Assembly: GCA_039621445.1 (NCBI GenBank)
Contig: CP154957.1
Location: 39,588,654 to 39,652,653, forward strand
DNA length: 64,000 nt
Source: Euglena gracilis
Taxonomy: Eukaryota; Euglenida; Euglenophyceae; Euglenales
Reading direction: 5' to 3'
Below are positions 18,753 to 28,440 of this stretch, piece after piece. Every line of letters starts with the position of its first letter. Position 1 is the first letter of the stretch. The notes under the pieces were generated by a model that ran no database searches, was not told the origin of the DNA, and saw only the letters and a list, made by a program, of their open reading frames with translations. The position numbers and the translations under genes were made by a program.

Positions 18753-20001
18753 CAGTGGGTAGTTTAAAGGCGCCGGGTACTTAATACGTAGGGATTAAAG
18801 GCGCCCGGATTAAATTCGGTTTTGGCACCAAACCTCGGCGGATTAAATTCGGTCCGGGCCAAGGAAGGCTCAAAAATGTCATGGAGCCGACGTTGTTTTT
18901 TTTTTGTAACTCTTTTCAGTAGAACGGACGGGAGTATTTGGTCCCGAATGGAACGGGAAAAACAGTTTTGTCAAAAAAAATGGAATCCCCAGAAAAAATG
19001 AAAAAGTGCAAAAAAGCTGAAGGAATTAATTTGCAGGGCGGGGTGTGTCATTTTTCTGCGGAATTTAAATATTTACCCACGGTGCGCCCAAGGCCAAAAC
19101 AAAAAACAACGAGCCAGCCTGAACAAAGCCCGCCTGAAACAACATTTTGCCAAACACCAAAAGAAGGTTCACAACAAATTAAAACAAATTTGAGCAAAAA
19201 CACTGAAACGGAAACAAACGGCGCTATATTACAAAAACTGCAACAGTTAAAAACGACTTCATCTTCGTTCGTCCCCTTCTTTCTCAACTCTCCTGAAGAA
19301 GATGGAAGGTGGAAGGAATGCTAATTAGAATGCTGCTGAGTTGAATTGTGATGCATGATGCAAATGTCGACTGAATGACTGAATGATGTCACATGAAAAA
19401 AATGCAGAAGAAAACGTATATGGGATTTGCTGGAAGATTGTCCTTGAAAAAAACGATTGTGATGACAGCCGCAGACAAATGTTGCTAAATGACGTTGCAG
19501 ATGCATTCAGACATCTTGACAACATAAAAATCTTTTAGAATGTTTGGAAACACTGCAGAACAACACAGGGGAACAACACAGGGATCACACCTCCAACTGC
19601 AAGGTGATCAGCAGGAGGCCCACTGCTTGTTCACCTTTTGTTTCTTGGATTTCCTGAGTGAGAAGGCAACGAGGGGAGAAATTTGGGAGGAAGTCAACCT
19701 GTTTTCTAGCATATCTTCCGCCTCGACACAACTGCTTTGAAATCTTTCTCCTCTCTGGAGTCCTCTCTGGAGAAAGAATGAATGCCAGTGATAAACGGAA
19801 GGAATATGGTACCTTACTCCAAACTGTCCTTCTGCACCAGAAATCTGTGCATTCACCAATTAGGAATATCCTCCATAGCGGTTTAACTCGCTGGATTAAA
19901 TCCGGTCTGACACCCGAACCTCGCTGGATTATCCGATTTAATCCAGACCGAGTTAAATGTCAAACCGAATTAAGTGTCCAACGATTTAAAGCTACCCCCT
20001 G
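18753..20001. mobile_element. TA-flanked TIR element (about 1.25 kb)
   Basis: The left end CAGTGGGTAGTTTAAA and the right end, read on the minus strand as CAGGGGGTAGCTTTAAA, are imperfect inverted repeats flanked by TA (18751-18752 and 20002-20003). Subterminal blocks with GGATTAAATTCGG or GGATTAAATCCGG recur at both ends (about 18770-18860 and 19880-19965). CAGT ends plus TA target fit Tc1/mariner. The interior has an open frame of 128 codons at 18938-19324 (Lys/Thr/Glu/Gln-rich, unrecognised) and no DDE motif. Confidence 0.6.
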
Positions 20002-20191
20002 TATGACATTTTTTTTTTTCGTTTGACACGGAACCCACGTTTCACCGGGGTGGTTGTCATTGACGATCCCGCTTTCCTAAAATGACGACTAAATTACAGT
20101 GGTCAAAATGACGATTCCATTCATGATATAACAACATTGAATGTCTAACACAAACAATTGGGACATGACACCTGTCGAGTTTACATCATTT
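20002..20191. other. Short stretch between two elements
   Basis: Repeats of AAAATGACGA (three near-copies, 20075-20120). No coding region. Confidence 0.4.
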
Positions 20192-20540
20192 GTTGTAACC
20201 GTGTTTAGAGGCCCGGCGCCTGCCCTGTATTTCGTGGCTATGAACACGGAAAACAGGGCATATTTTCTTAACCCGGCAATATGCCCTGTTTTTCGTGGTA
20301 AGGTGAACACGAAAAACAGGGCATATTGCCGTGTTCAGGGGCTCCGTGCGGAAAATCGCAGGTGACCAAATTGCAGGTCGGGCCGACCTGGTCGGCCCGA
20401 CCTATGGTCGGCCCGACCTGTGTGGGTGGCTTATCGACCTCCTGTGTGGGTCGGGCCGACCAGGTCGGGCCGACCCACAATATTCCGCACTACCCCCCCC
20501 CCCCTTCTGGAGATTTAAAGCCCCCCCCCCTGAAAAAAAC

Positions 20541-21157
20541 TTTTGTCCAAATCACCCCAAAACCAGTCAAAACCCACTTAAATGGCTCCGGAACCCCCCA
20601 ATCGGGGGTGAATATGCAAAAACTTGGGGAAAATGCCCATTTTGGGCCACTTTTGGGAAATGCATTGTCTTTGCATATACCTGTCAAAAAGGGGGGGTAC
20701 CGTCAAATAGGGGGTGCTTCAGCACGGAATCCCCCGGGCAATCAGGGGGGGGGTTGAAAAAATTTTCCTGGGCGTTTGGTCAATAGGGGGGGGGGTTCAA
20801 TTAGGGGGGGGGAGGTGGTAACAAAATCCCTTTGCTGCCGGACCGTTTTGTGAGCATGCGCAATCAGACACCCATTGTCGGAGGGCGCCTTCGGCGCCCT
20901 TGGTCGTCTAGCGGGGGGGGGGGGGGGGCTGCCGCCCCCCCCCCCCCGCACCCCCCGCCCCCCAATAACAAAATCCCTTTGCTGCCGGACCGTAGTTTGT
21001 AGGTATATGGAAAGACAATGTTTTTCCCAAAAGTGGCCCAAAATGGGCATTTTCCCCCCAAGTTTTTGCATATTCACCCCCGATTTGGGGGGTGTTTTGG
21101 GGGTTCTGGAGCCATTTAAGTGGGTTTTGACTGGTTTTGGGGTGATTTGGACAAAAC
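20541..21157. repeat. Foldback with inverted arms of about 150 bp
   Basis: 20541-20685 and 21001-21157 are imperfect inverted copies, sharing TTTTGTCCAAATCACCCCAA, TGAATATGCAAAAACTTGGG and AAAATGCCCATTTTGGGCC. The loop holds direct copies of AACAAAATCCCTTTGCTGCC (20819 and 20966), a GGGCGCC-TTC-GGCGCCC hairpin near 20883, and opposed G and C runs at 20910-20950. Confidence 0.75.
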
Positions 21158-21324
21158 TAACGGGGTTTGCACGTTTGCAAATTCCCGCTGTGCCTCAAAC
21201 GGTCTGCTCCACTGCACCGTGTCAAGGATGCCAGGAAGTTCTGCAGGTTACAGAATTTCCTCAGGGGGGTGCGCAGCCTCACCAATGGCTTTTTTGGTTG
21301 CCTCACGGGTCAGAGTAGCTGCCA

Positions 21325-21828
21325 TCAATTTTTGCAGCCGTGGGAGTTGCATTTCAGAGGATGGTACAAACGGGGTTTTTGGCCGAGATGACCATGGATG
21401 CGGGCAACTGCGTTCAGGTATCCCCTGAACGTCGATGCTTTCAATTGTCGGAATTTGAATTGCTGGCCACACTGTGCCCGGCGTTGGTCCTCACATTGTT
21501 TGATGACCGCTTGCCCATCAAACAACAGTGCAGGATCAAGCTCCCAAGCTGCCCAAGCACAAAGGAAAGCATCTAGTTCGTCATAGACAGCGCAAAGCGC
21601 ATTGCAGACGTCCTCAAATTCAAGGAGGTGTGCCAATGCGGATTGCTCTGTCCCTTCTGAACCGGATGCTTTCTTTTTGGTAGCCTCCGTCAGAAGGTTA
21701 CCATGCAAGGGGTCAACATCAGGGTTCTTTCTTTTATCCCAACCCTGCTTAATTGTGGCCAAAAATTCAGGAACTTTTGGGGGTTGTGGCAACATTCGGT
21801 CCATGGTGTTGGCAGCTTTCTTTGCCAT
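21325..21828 (-). CDS. Possible tyrosine-recombinase N-terminal fragment
   Basis: 167-aa frame with an ATG at 21828. Most of it is helical and charged. Near its end the segment STFRGYLNAVARIHGHLG resembles the SAM-like core-binding domain of tyrosine recombinases, such as Crypton or DIRS-type enzymes. Homology-like sequence continues in another frame towards 21248 (MAATLTREATKKAIGEAA), so the gene is frameshifted. The catalytic Arg-His-Arg-Tyr half is not seen. It lies within the composite foldback. The similarity is weak and judged by eye. Confidence 0.3.
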   Translation of the reverse strand: MAKKAANTMDRMLPQPPKVPEFLATIKQGWDKRKNPDVDPLHGNLLTEATKKKASGSEGTEQSALAHLLEFEDVCNALCAVYDELDAFLCAWAAWELDPALLFDGQAVIKQCEDQRRAQCGQQFKFRQLKASTFRGYLNAVARIHGHLGQKPRLYHPLKCNSHGCKN

Positions 21829-22157
21829 TTTTCAAAAACAGACTGAGGAAGAACGCAATGAATACAAATAAATAAAGCAAATGGCACAAGAACGTTTTCC
21901 AGGACGCCGTGGCCATGGTTTGGGGCATTGGGACATCATTTTCATTCACTGGTTCCTTACCACGAAAAACAGGGCATATTTTCTTAACCCGGCAATATGC
22001 CCTGTTTTTCGTGGTAAGGTGAACACGAAAAACAGGGCATATTGCCGTGTTCAGGAATTTTCCAGGAAAGTCAACAAAAAAAGTGCCCGAAACCATGGCG
22101 TGAAGCATACCCATGAAATACAGGGCAGGCGCCGGGCCTCTCTAAACACGGTTACAA

Positions 22158-22266
22158 AAAAATCGTGGGCCATAACCCGTATTCAGGCTGTATAACGGGT
22201 CAAGGGCGCCTTCGGCGCCCTTGACCCGTTATACGGCCTGAATACGGGTTATGCCCACGATTTTTA
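22158..22266. repeat. Long near-perfect hairpin (arms of about 53 bp)
   Basis: Arms 22158-22210 and 22214-22266 pair with one indel and one mismatch around a TTC loop (GGGCGCC-TTC-GGCGCCC). It abuts the right end of the composite foldback. Confidence 0.85.
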
Positions 22267-22410
22267 TATAATCCGTTTCTGTACTTCCTTTTTTTTCTCC
22301 TTGCAGTTATGTTGTCCATTCTTATCATGCTTCATTATGTTTGCATCAGTCCCGCTCTACGCTTCAATTCTTCAAAGGCTACTGTACAACTGTACAACTC
22401 CGGTCAGGTA

Positions 22411-22470
22411 CCCCCCCCCCCTTATTGTCCCACCGACCTCTCCCCGGGAGGCCCGACCGGACAATACAGG
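22411..22470. mobile_element. Half-copy of the poly-C (TTATTGTC) element
   Basis: TA, an 11-base C run, TTATTGTCCCACCGACCTC and the GC arm as at 30698, ending after GGACAATAC. The other half is missing. Confidence 0.6.
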
Positions 22471-22674
22471 AGAGGCTTTTATTCCGCACGTGAAGTATTT
22501 CCGTTCACTTTTAATCCGCCGCTCTTAAACCGTTTTAGAGTGCCGAAACAAGGACCCCCCGTCGGTATTTTGATGACCGCATTAAAACCGCGAAATTTCC
22601 GCCCTGGAATTATGTCCTACTGAAGTCCCACCGAAGAATAATTCTGTTTTTTTTTTGTTTCAGGCCCGCCCTCC

Positions 22675-23216
22675 ATGGATAAGTACGTGTCCAGGGTGAA
22701 GAAGAGTTTGGGCGACCAAGTCGCCACAGATTATCTGGAAAAGGTGAAGCAGAAGGATAAAAAAAAAACCCAGACCGTGGTTACCCTGGACACCACAGAA
22801 GAAGATGAAAGTGGCTGCCGAGATGGAGAGAGGCAGCTACCGCCAACTGCGGGTGTGGCCCTGTGCCTTTTTTCATTGCCCTCCCCCCATCCTTCACAGG
22901 TGGCCCTCGGCCCTGCCTGTCCCCCTGTCAACACTATAAGGGGCTGGCAGCAGGTTGGGGGTGGAGGCAGGCTGAGGGGGCCGGGCCGGCCAACCCTCCT
23001 CACGGAGGCCGAGGAGAAGACGGTACTGGAGTCGTTCAAAGCCGTCTGCCAGGTGGGCGCAGCAGTGGACAACGAGGGCCTTGCGTGTCTCGTCACCGGC
23101 GCAACGACCAGGACACGGACTACAACAGTGAACGTCTCCACGAGTTGGTGCAGATCGTTCGCCCGACGCCACAGCCTTCCAAACAGGCGGGTGACGTCGA
23201 CCCGCCCGCCAACAGC
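22675..23216 (+). pseudogene. pogo/CENP-B-like transposase, N-terminal DNA-binding exons
   Basis: The ATG at 22675 follows an acceptor-like TTTTTTGTTTCAG. A Lys-rich N-terminus (residues 1-40) leads into an acidic patch. After a probable small intron ending CCTTCACAG near 22901 comes GRPTLLTEAEEKTVLE, typical of the first helix-turn-helix of pogo/Tc5/CENP-B proteins. STSWCRSFARRHSLP then fits the second DNA-binding half. In such proteins these domains bind the transposon ends. The frame is cut at about 23216 by a TIR element. The catalytic parts lie further on, one of them on the other strand. Family call from motif order. Confidence 0.65.
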
Positions 23217-24177
23217 AGGGTTTCCCACTGATTCGTACTTGGGGACTCCCTTGCCCATTCGTACTTATTCGTACTTATTCGTACCTATTCGTACTTATTC
23301 GTACTTCAAATAGGTGACCATTTGGTATGCTTCCTTGGGCACGTCTTCAACGTTCTGAAACTGGGAAAAGCAAGGAAAACAGGTCATTCACTTGAGAAAC
23401 TATCTAAGTGACGAACTCATGCTGGCGAAATTTGTGGAAAAAAATTGCGCTGTGAAAAAAATATAAAATATTACAGGAAAAACACATTCCTTCTTTGCGA
23501 TTCTTTGCGACTGATGTTGTCCAGCATGCCATGCACGAACAAATACTCAAGATGAAACGAGCGGATTGTTCAATGTTGTGCAAAGCGTTCTTCGCAGTCA
23601 CCATTGCAAAACATGCCAAAGGCTGCTTGCCGAAGGTTAGATGACGTGTGTTGGCGGTTTTTGAAATCAATCAGTCCTGCCAAACTGAAAGACCGTTCAG
23701 ACCAGGGCAATTCAATTTTGTGAGCCACACTTTCTTCCCGCTCAAGGATTTCCTTATGCTCGCAATGTGTGTGGTATACACTCTGTCCACTGACCCGTGC
23801 AAACTACTCCCCTCTTTCACACTGCCATGTACAGATGTGTACTTTCGGATGAGTCCCCTGATGGATGGATGGTCTAACTTGTTGATGGGCAAACCTAAAA
23901 ATCATTTTCGGAGGGAAAAGAGGACATGAGGCGTCCTGCAGCGTAAGATATGCATCGCATACAGAGAAGTGTGAGGGGCCCTTCAACTCAGTGCAATGGT
24001 GTAGAAAATTGTACCTTTTTCTACTTGGCAATTTGTACTTATTCGTAACTGGGGAATGTTTCATTCGTACTTATTCGCACTTATTCGCACTTATTCGTAT
24101 TTTGGCACATCTCGGCAATTCGTACTTATTCGTACTTATTCGTACTTATTCGTGTACGAATCAGTGGGAAACCCTGT
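23216..24177. mobile_element. Non-autonomous TIR element (CAGGGTTTCCCA ends, 962 bp)
   Basis: Begins CAGGGTTTCCCACTGATTCG and ends with its reverse complement at 24155-24177. CAGGG ends resemble hAT transposons, but no 8-bp duplication is present. Both subterminal zones carry arrays of the 10-bp unit TCGTACTTAT (23262-23306, 24032-24150). The interior is AT-rich and non-coding. The right flank is an inverted transposase segment, which could explain a missing duplication. Confidence 0.7.
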
Positions 24178-24590
24178 TCTCAGGCTGTAAAAGAAAAAAG
24201 GCACACCGCTGGTAAAGCGTGCACACACCTCCATCGTCATCTTCATCTGCGCACAATACATGACTGGGGTCTCGTCCAGTGCCAGTGTCAGGAATGGGTC
24301 GATGGCCCCTTGCTGGGGTATCCCAAAACTGTGAAAGACAGACGAATAACATTTGTGTGACGGGGACGACACACCGGTGAGGCTCTTCCAGCATTGCTTC
24401 CATCTCCCTTCTCCATCGGTTGTCCGCCGCCCACTCCAATGGGAGCTGAGAAGCGACCTGAAGATCCCGAACGAAAACAAGTGCGGCTGGGGAAGAGAGA
24501 CAAGCGCATGACAACCGGTGTGTATTTGGGTTTTCCCCCAAATTGTCTGCATCATGCCAGCATTCGATTCTCCTGCCCAGCCTGTATATA
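24178..24590 (-). pseudogene. Transposase DDE segment on the opposite strand
   Basis: On the minus strand, an acceptor TCTGTCTTTCACAG near 24330 is followed by an exon reading GIPQQGAIDPFLTLALDETP (to about 24235), then MYCAQMKMTME and a GT donor. ALDETPVMY matches the first catalytic Asp region of pogo-type DDE transposases. Upstream on the same strand a helical exon (RRWRREMEAML-like, about 24370-24450) is plausible. This should lie between the N-terminal and DGAPSH parts on the + strand but is inverted. Inverted repeats sit at both borders. Confidence 0.5.
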
Positions 24591-24592
24591 AC

Positions 24593-24797
24593 ATGACCCC
24601 CCCTATTTGTCACCCCCCCCCTAATAGTCGCCCCCCCCATTGGGGGGGCGACAATTAGGGGGGGGGTTACCCGTGGACCCATGGAAATGTGGGGTGAATT
24701 GAGTAACCCCCCCCCCTAATTGTCACCCCCCCCCTAATAGTCGCCGGGGGGGTCAAAACGCTCCCGGGGGGGTGCCATATAGGGGGGGGGGTCACGT
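24593..24797. mobile_element. Poly-C/poly-G foldback, TAATTGTC/TAATAGTC words
   Basis: The outer ends are TGACCCCCCCTAT and ATAGGGGGGGGGGTCA. Inside are two hairpins: C9-TAATAGTCGC...GGGGGGGCGACAATTAG-G9, and C10-TAATTGTCA-C9-TAATAGTCGCC...G10. Same architecture as the TA-flanked elements with another word. Confidence 0.6.
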
Positions 24798-25199
24798 TAA
24801 TTTCTGATTTGTCCCCCCCCTGTTCTCAGGTACACCAGTGGTGTCCAGAGGTGGAGTGTGTCTATTATTTCAATTTATATTTCGTGGACGTACCAGTCGC
24901 TGTCATCCGACAGCCGCTGCTGGTGTGACCCCTCCTCCCTTGTTTTGGACAAGAAACAAAACCACATGCAGTTTGATGAACCCCCAATCCGCCGCTTGTC
25001 ACAGACACACACGAGTCCATTGTCATCGACCACTCAGATTCCAGGCCAGACCTCCCGTGCCGGTGGGGGGTTGTGGTGGCAAAGAGGAAAAAGGAGGGGG
25101 CGCCTTACGCCCGTCACTGCAAGAAGTTTCCATAACAGCAAGGAACTCCCTGGGCATTGACCTGAGCTACACCACAAACAGCTATCTATTAGGCAGGAT
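24798..25199 (+). other. Probable intron/exon remnants of the transposase gene
   Basis: Contains acceptor-like TGTTCTCAG (near 24825) and short open stretches, but no motif that I can place. Confidence 0.3.
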
Positions 25200-26360
25200 C
25201 CTTGAGATGGCTTCCTGGGGTGCTGTGGAAAGTCTGCCGGCAGTACCAGACGCTGGCCACGTTCGCGCGCCTGTTGGCCCTGGTGGCCAACAAGCTTGAT
25301 GAAGTTCGCCAACAACGCCAACTGTCGGCGGATACCTGTGAGTAGGGTTTTGCTCCACAACAACCCCCCCCCCCCCCAATCTGTCATCCTGTCCCCCCCC
25401 ATCCTGGAGCAAAAGCATGCGGGTGCACTCTTGATCGTGGATGGTGCCCCCTCCCATGCCGGTGAGACAGTACTGGCGCAAGTCCATGAAAACGTGTTCA
25501 AGTTTATGGACGACAATAATTTATACATTACGTACACGCTGCCAAACCGTTCACACACGCTACAGGTAATTCTGTAAGCCTGGGTTTTAACATTTTGCAC
25601 CAGAGTTTTCCCAATGGTCGTTGGGGTTACACATTGGCAGGTATGCTGGTGAACTTGCCACTCCCTCCCTGTCCTCGTTGCGTCACAGGTGGGCGACCGA
25701 CTGATCAACCTCACCCTCCGTCAACACACCCGAACAGGTCTCTCACATTAGGTTGCACAGATGCACCCCTCCCATGGCCAACGATGTGCCCCGTCCCATG
25801 GCTGACACCCCCCCCCCCAATCGAGAGGCCTGTGGCAGACGGGCTGCCAAGCTGATGCTGGAGCAGGCCCTGGCCCGGGCTGAGGGACGGGACGTACCCT
25901 CACCCCCCCCCTAATTGCCCCCCCCCCTAATTGGCTAATTGGGGGGTCCTTAAGGGAGGTCCATTAGCCAATTAGGGGGGGGGGGGTTAGCCCAATTGGC
26001 CAATAGACGTTCCCTTGGCCAACTTTGGCCAATTTCGGCAAGGGCTCAGAAAACCTCCAAAAACGTCCGTTTCGAAAATGTTAAAAATTGCCGGATAAGA
26101 AAAAGTCATGACCAATCCAAAAATGCACAAAAAATTGACCAATTTTGCACACGTCAAAAATTATGGGGTCGGGGTCCTCGAGCCCCCCCCCCCCTAATTG
26201 TCCCCCCTAATTGGCTAATTGGGGGTCTGAAGGAGCCCGGCCATTAGCCAAATAGGGGGGGGGGTGAGGGTACCAGTGGACATGGGCGAGTCCACGATGA
26301 AGCGCCTGCTCCTGCAGTGGGTGAGCGGTTGGCTGCGTGACCCCAGGCGTGTGATCCTTT
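25200..26360 (+). pseudogene. pogo/CENP-B-like transposase, catalytic and C-terminal exons (interrupted)
   Basis: A helical exon (VLWKVCRQYQTLATFARLL, to about 25336) ends in a GTGAGT donor. The next exon (25417-25565) reads HAGALLIVDGAPSH..., the second catalytic Asp region of DDE transposases, and ends PNRSHTLQ before a GTAATT donor. Then, after CGTCACAG at about 25689, comes VGDRLINLTLRQ. A further exon (ACGRRAAKLMLEQALARAEG) is split by the poly-C element at 25897-26270 and resumes as DMGESTMKRLLLQWVSGWL. The third acidic residue is not identified. Family transposases cut and paste DNA into TA targets. Confidence 0.6.
25897..26270. mobile_element. TA-flanked poly-C element, TAATTGGC family (374 bp)
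   Basis: Starts CCCTCACCCCCCCCCTAATT and ends with the inverse GGGGGGGGGTGAGGG, flanked by TA (25895-25896, 26271-26272). Each end has two C runs with TAATTG words. The interior is AT-rich and contains short CCAA/TTGG repeats. Removing the element and one TA rejoins the transposase codons in frame. Confidence 0.85.
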
Positions 26361-26472
26361 TTGTTGGCGGCATCGGTTTCAGTCAGGGATGCAGATGTAT
26401 CATGTCTGGGGAATGCGCATTATGGCCCTTGTGAAAGAAGTTTTTTTTTCTGAGTTGCTGCCTCCGTCTCAG

Positions 26473-26960
26473 GTTGTCGGGGTGGATCCTTGAGTCCTGG
26501 GCCAGCGCGCTGGTAGCAGAGCCGGAGCTGGACAGTGTCGACGACATCCCGGGCCCCGCTCCTGTGCTCGGGGGACATTTTATGGCAGGTGGTGGCCATG
26601 TGCCGGATGGCTGTGTACATTTTTTTTTCACATGGACGCCTGCGTCCCTAAAGAAACCCCCTGCCCATCAGGTTTTTGCGCACATCCCTGTGGAGCTTGC
26701 ATCACTGGCCTGTTCTGCAAAAAAATGGCAGGAATGTCTCGTGCTTCTGATTCTGTTGCCCCCCCCTGTGGACCCCGGGTCAGCCGGCATGTCCGCGGGG
26801 GACGGCGACATGGCCGGCGATGCTGTGGACGGTGATGAGGACGACCGGTCGTCCGTCCCTGACAACGTCGTCCCTCAAGATGTGGATGTGGACCACTTGG
26901 ACGTGGACCTGCCAGCCGAAGAGGACACTCAGGCTGCCTGCGGACCCGTTTTTTCGGGTT
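26473..26960 (+). pseudogene. Acidic C-terminal exons, possibly of the transposase gene
   Basis: After GTCTCAG near 26472 a frame reads GWILESWASALVAEPELDS and runs to about 26588. A second open stretch at 26760-26960 is Asp/Glu-rich (DGDEDD, DVDVDHLDVDLPAEED). CENP-B-like proteins carry acidic C-terminal tails, so this may be the gene's end. Linkage is inferred from position only. Confidence 0.35.
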
Positions 26961-28215
26961 GGGTGTTTGCCGCTGGAAAGTTGCTGCCTCTCCCCGTTTT
27001 TGCGTTTGGTGGGTTTTAGCCCAAATTTTTTTGGAAATTGCCTTTAACGGGCCCGATTGTGGCCCCCCCCCCGGGGGGGGTCCCGCGCCACCCTGGGTGG
27101 GTGGGGGGAAACCCCCCTCCCCCTTAAAAAGATCTTCAGAAGGTCTTAAAAAGAAGCCTGGTGCAGGCTGCCTGGTTCCGACCCTGTGGATGTGAGTGGG
27201 GACGCGGAGCTGGCCAGGCTGTTGGGCCTCGGCCTGCGTGCTCGCCGCGGCTAGTGGGGTACGGAGACTTCTAAGCAGTATTTCTGCTCCCCCCCGCCCC
27301 GTTGTGCCCGGACAGGCCACATGCATTTCACCCCCCCCTTTGTCACGATTCACCAATGCGGCCGGGGTGTTCGGTGCTGGGGGGGGGGGGCTTCCCCGTT
27401 TTGAGTTCTTTTTTTGATTTCGTGGGGTGCTTTTTTTTCTGCGAAATTGTCCTCAGTGATTTCGCGCCGAGGCATTTTTCTGCTTATTTAAAATGCTTTC
27501 CCGTACAGCCCTGGGACTCGGCCTTCCCAATTCAGCATGTGCACCTGGCCCTGTCGGCACAGTCCTGGCGTCATACACGCCGGGTCTTTTGCATTTGTGT
27601 CACATTTACATTGTTTCCAAGCGAACTCCATGTTTTGGGTGTTGCTGTCCCCCCCTTTTTTTTGTTGGCAAGCTTGGAACAGATGAAGACAGATTTTTTA
27701 AAAAAAGAGAAAACCAACCAAGTGTGTGTGTTTGGCTTCGGCTGGGTTTACAAAAAGTTGGGAAAAAACCGATGTTCAATATTCCATCCCAGTTCTGAAA
27801 AAACCAGGTTATTTTTAATGGGAGCCGTGCCACTACTTGGGGGTTCAAGCTTTTTGGTTCTCCTCAGAAGCGGCGACCGGGGACAGTTATGTAGGCAAAG
27901 AGTAGCACCGTTTGTGGGCGTGTTGTTTCATAAAAATTGGCACGGCACGTGTGCTTTGTGTAAGGGGATGCTGTCTTTGTCACTGGCCAGTCTCCACGGT
28001 GACTCCTCCCTCCTCCCGGCGGACTTTTTTCTGGCGGCGGATTTTTTTTGGCCGCCGGGATGCCTCAAACTCGTGGCTTTATTTCTGCCGGCCTTTATTC
28101 ACGGGATTTTTCGCGTCGGTATAAAGGCGCCGAAACTTGGGGGTCATGCGGGGATAAAAGCCACGGTATTAGATTTTACGAATTAATGGGCCATCGGATT
28201 TAAAGCCTCTCCTGT
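26961..28215. other. Stretch without recognised genes
   Basis: Contains a C/G-rich unit (27060-27125, C9-GGGGGGG then GGGTGGGTGGGG and ACCCCCCTCCCCCTT). It resembles the insert at 54710-54940, including the shared trailing AAGAAGCCT. T-rich stretches follow. No coding call is made. Confidence 0.4.
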
Positions 28216-28330
28216 AAGGGGGGGGGACAATAAGGGGGTACCAAAGGAATTTCATTGGCCGGGCTAAAAAAAACCCCCGTCGGCCGGGGCCCAGGGACAA
28301 TAAGGGGGGGGGACAATAAGGGGGGGGGGG
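28216..28330. mobile_element. Truncated poly-C element copy (TTATTGTC word)
   Basis: G9-ACAATAAGG-GGGTACC, CAAAGGAATTTCATTGGCC, then two GGGACAATAAGG-G units. This is the same order as the right part of the copy at 30698. Confidence 0.6.
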
Positions 28331-28440
28331 TAGTAGGGGGGGGTCCCGCGGAGGGGGTCCAAAATGAACTGAACTGGACTACCTGGCCTCCCTTGTTGTG
28401 TCGGGACGAGAGACTCCCGACCCCTCCACTGTACCTCACC

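Larger units (their letters stand above)
20192..22156. mobile_element. Composite foldback element, about 1.96 kb, 45-bp inverted ends
   Basis: The ends TGTAACCGTGTTTAGAGG... (20192-20237) and its reverse complement (22112-22156) match closely, including CCCGGCGCCTGCCCTGTATTTC. Inside each arm sits a further module built on ATATGCCCTGTTTTTCGTGG and its inverse (20270-20340 and 21955-22055). Between them lie the foldback at 20541-21157 and a minus-strand reading frame. No target duplication is obvious. Confidence 0.65.

Noticed and set aside
25895-26278. Introner-type intron formed by the poly-C element (GTACCC...ACCAG)
   Set aside because: Splicing at those GT-AG bases would join exons out of frame and meet a stop; precise excision with one TA restores the frame instead.
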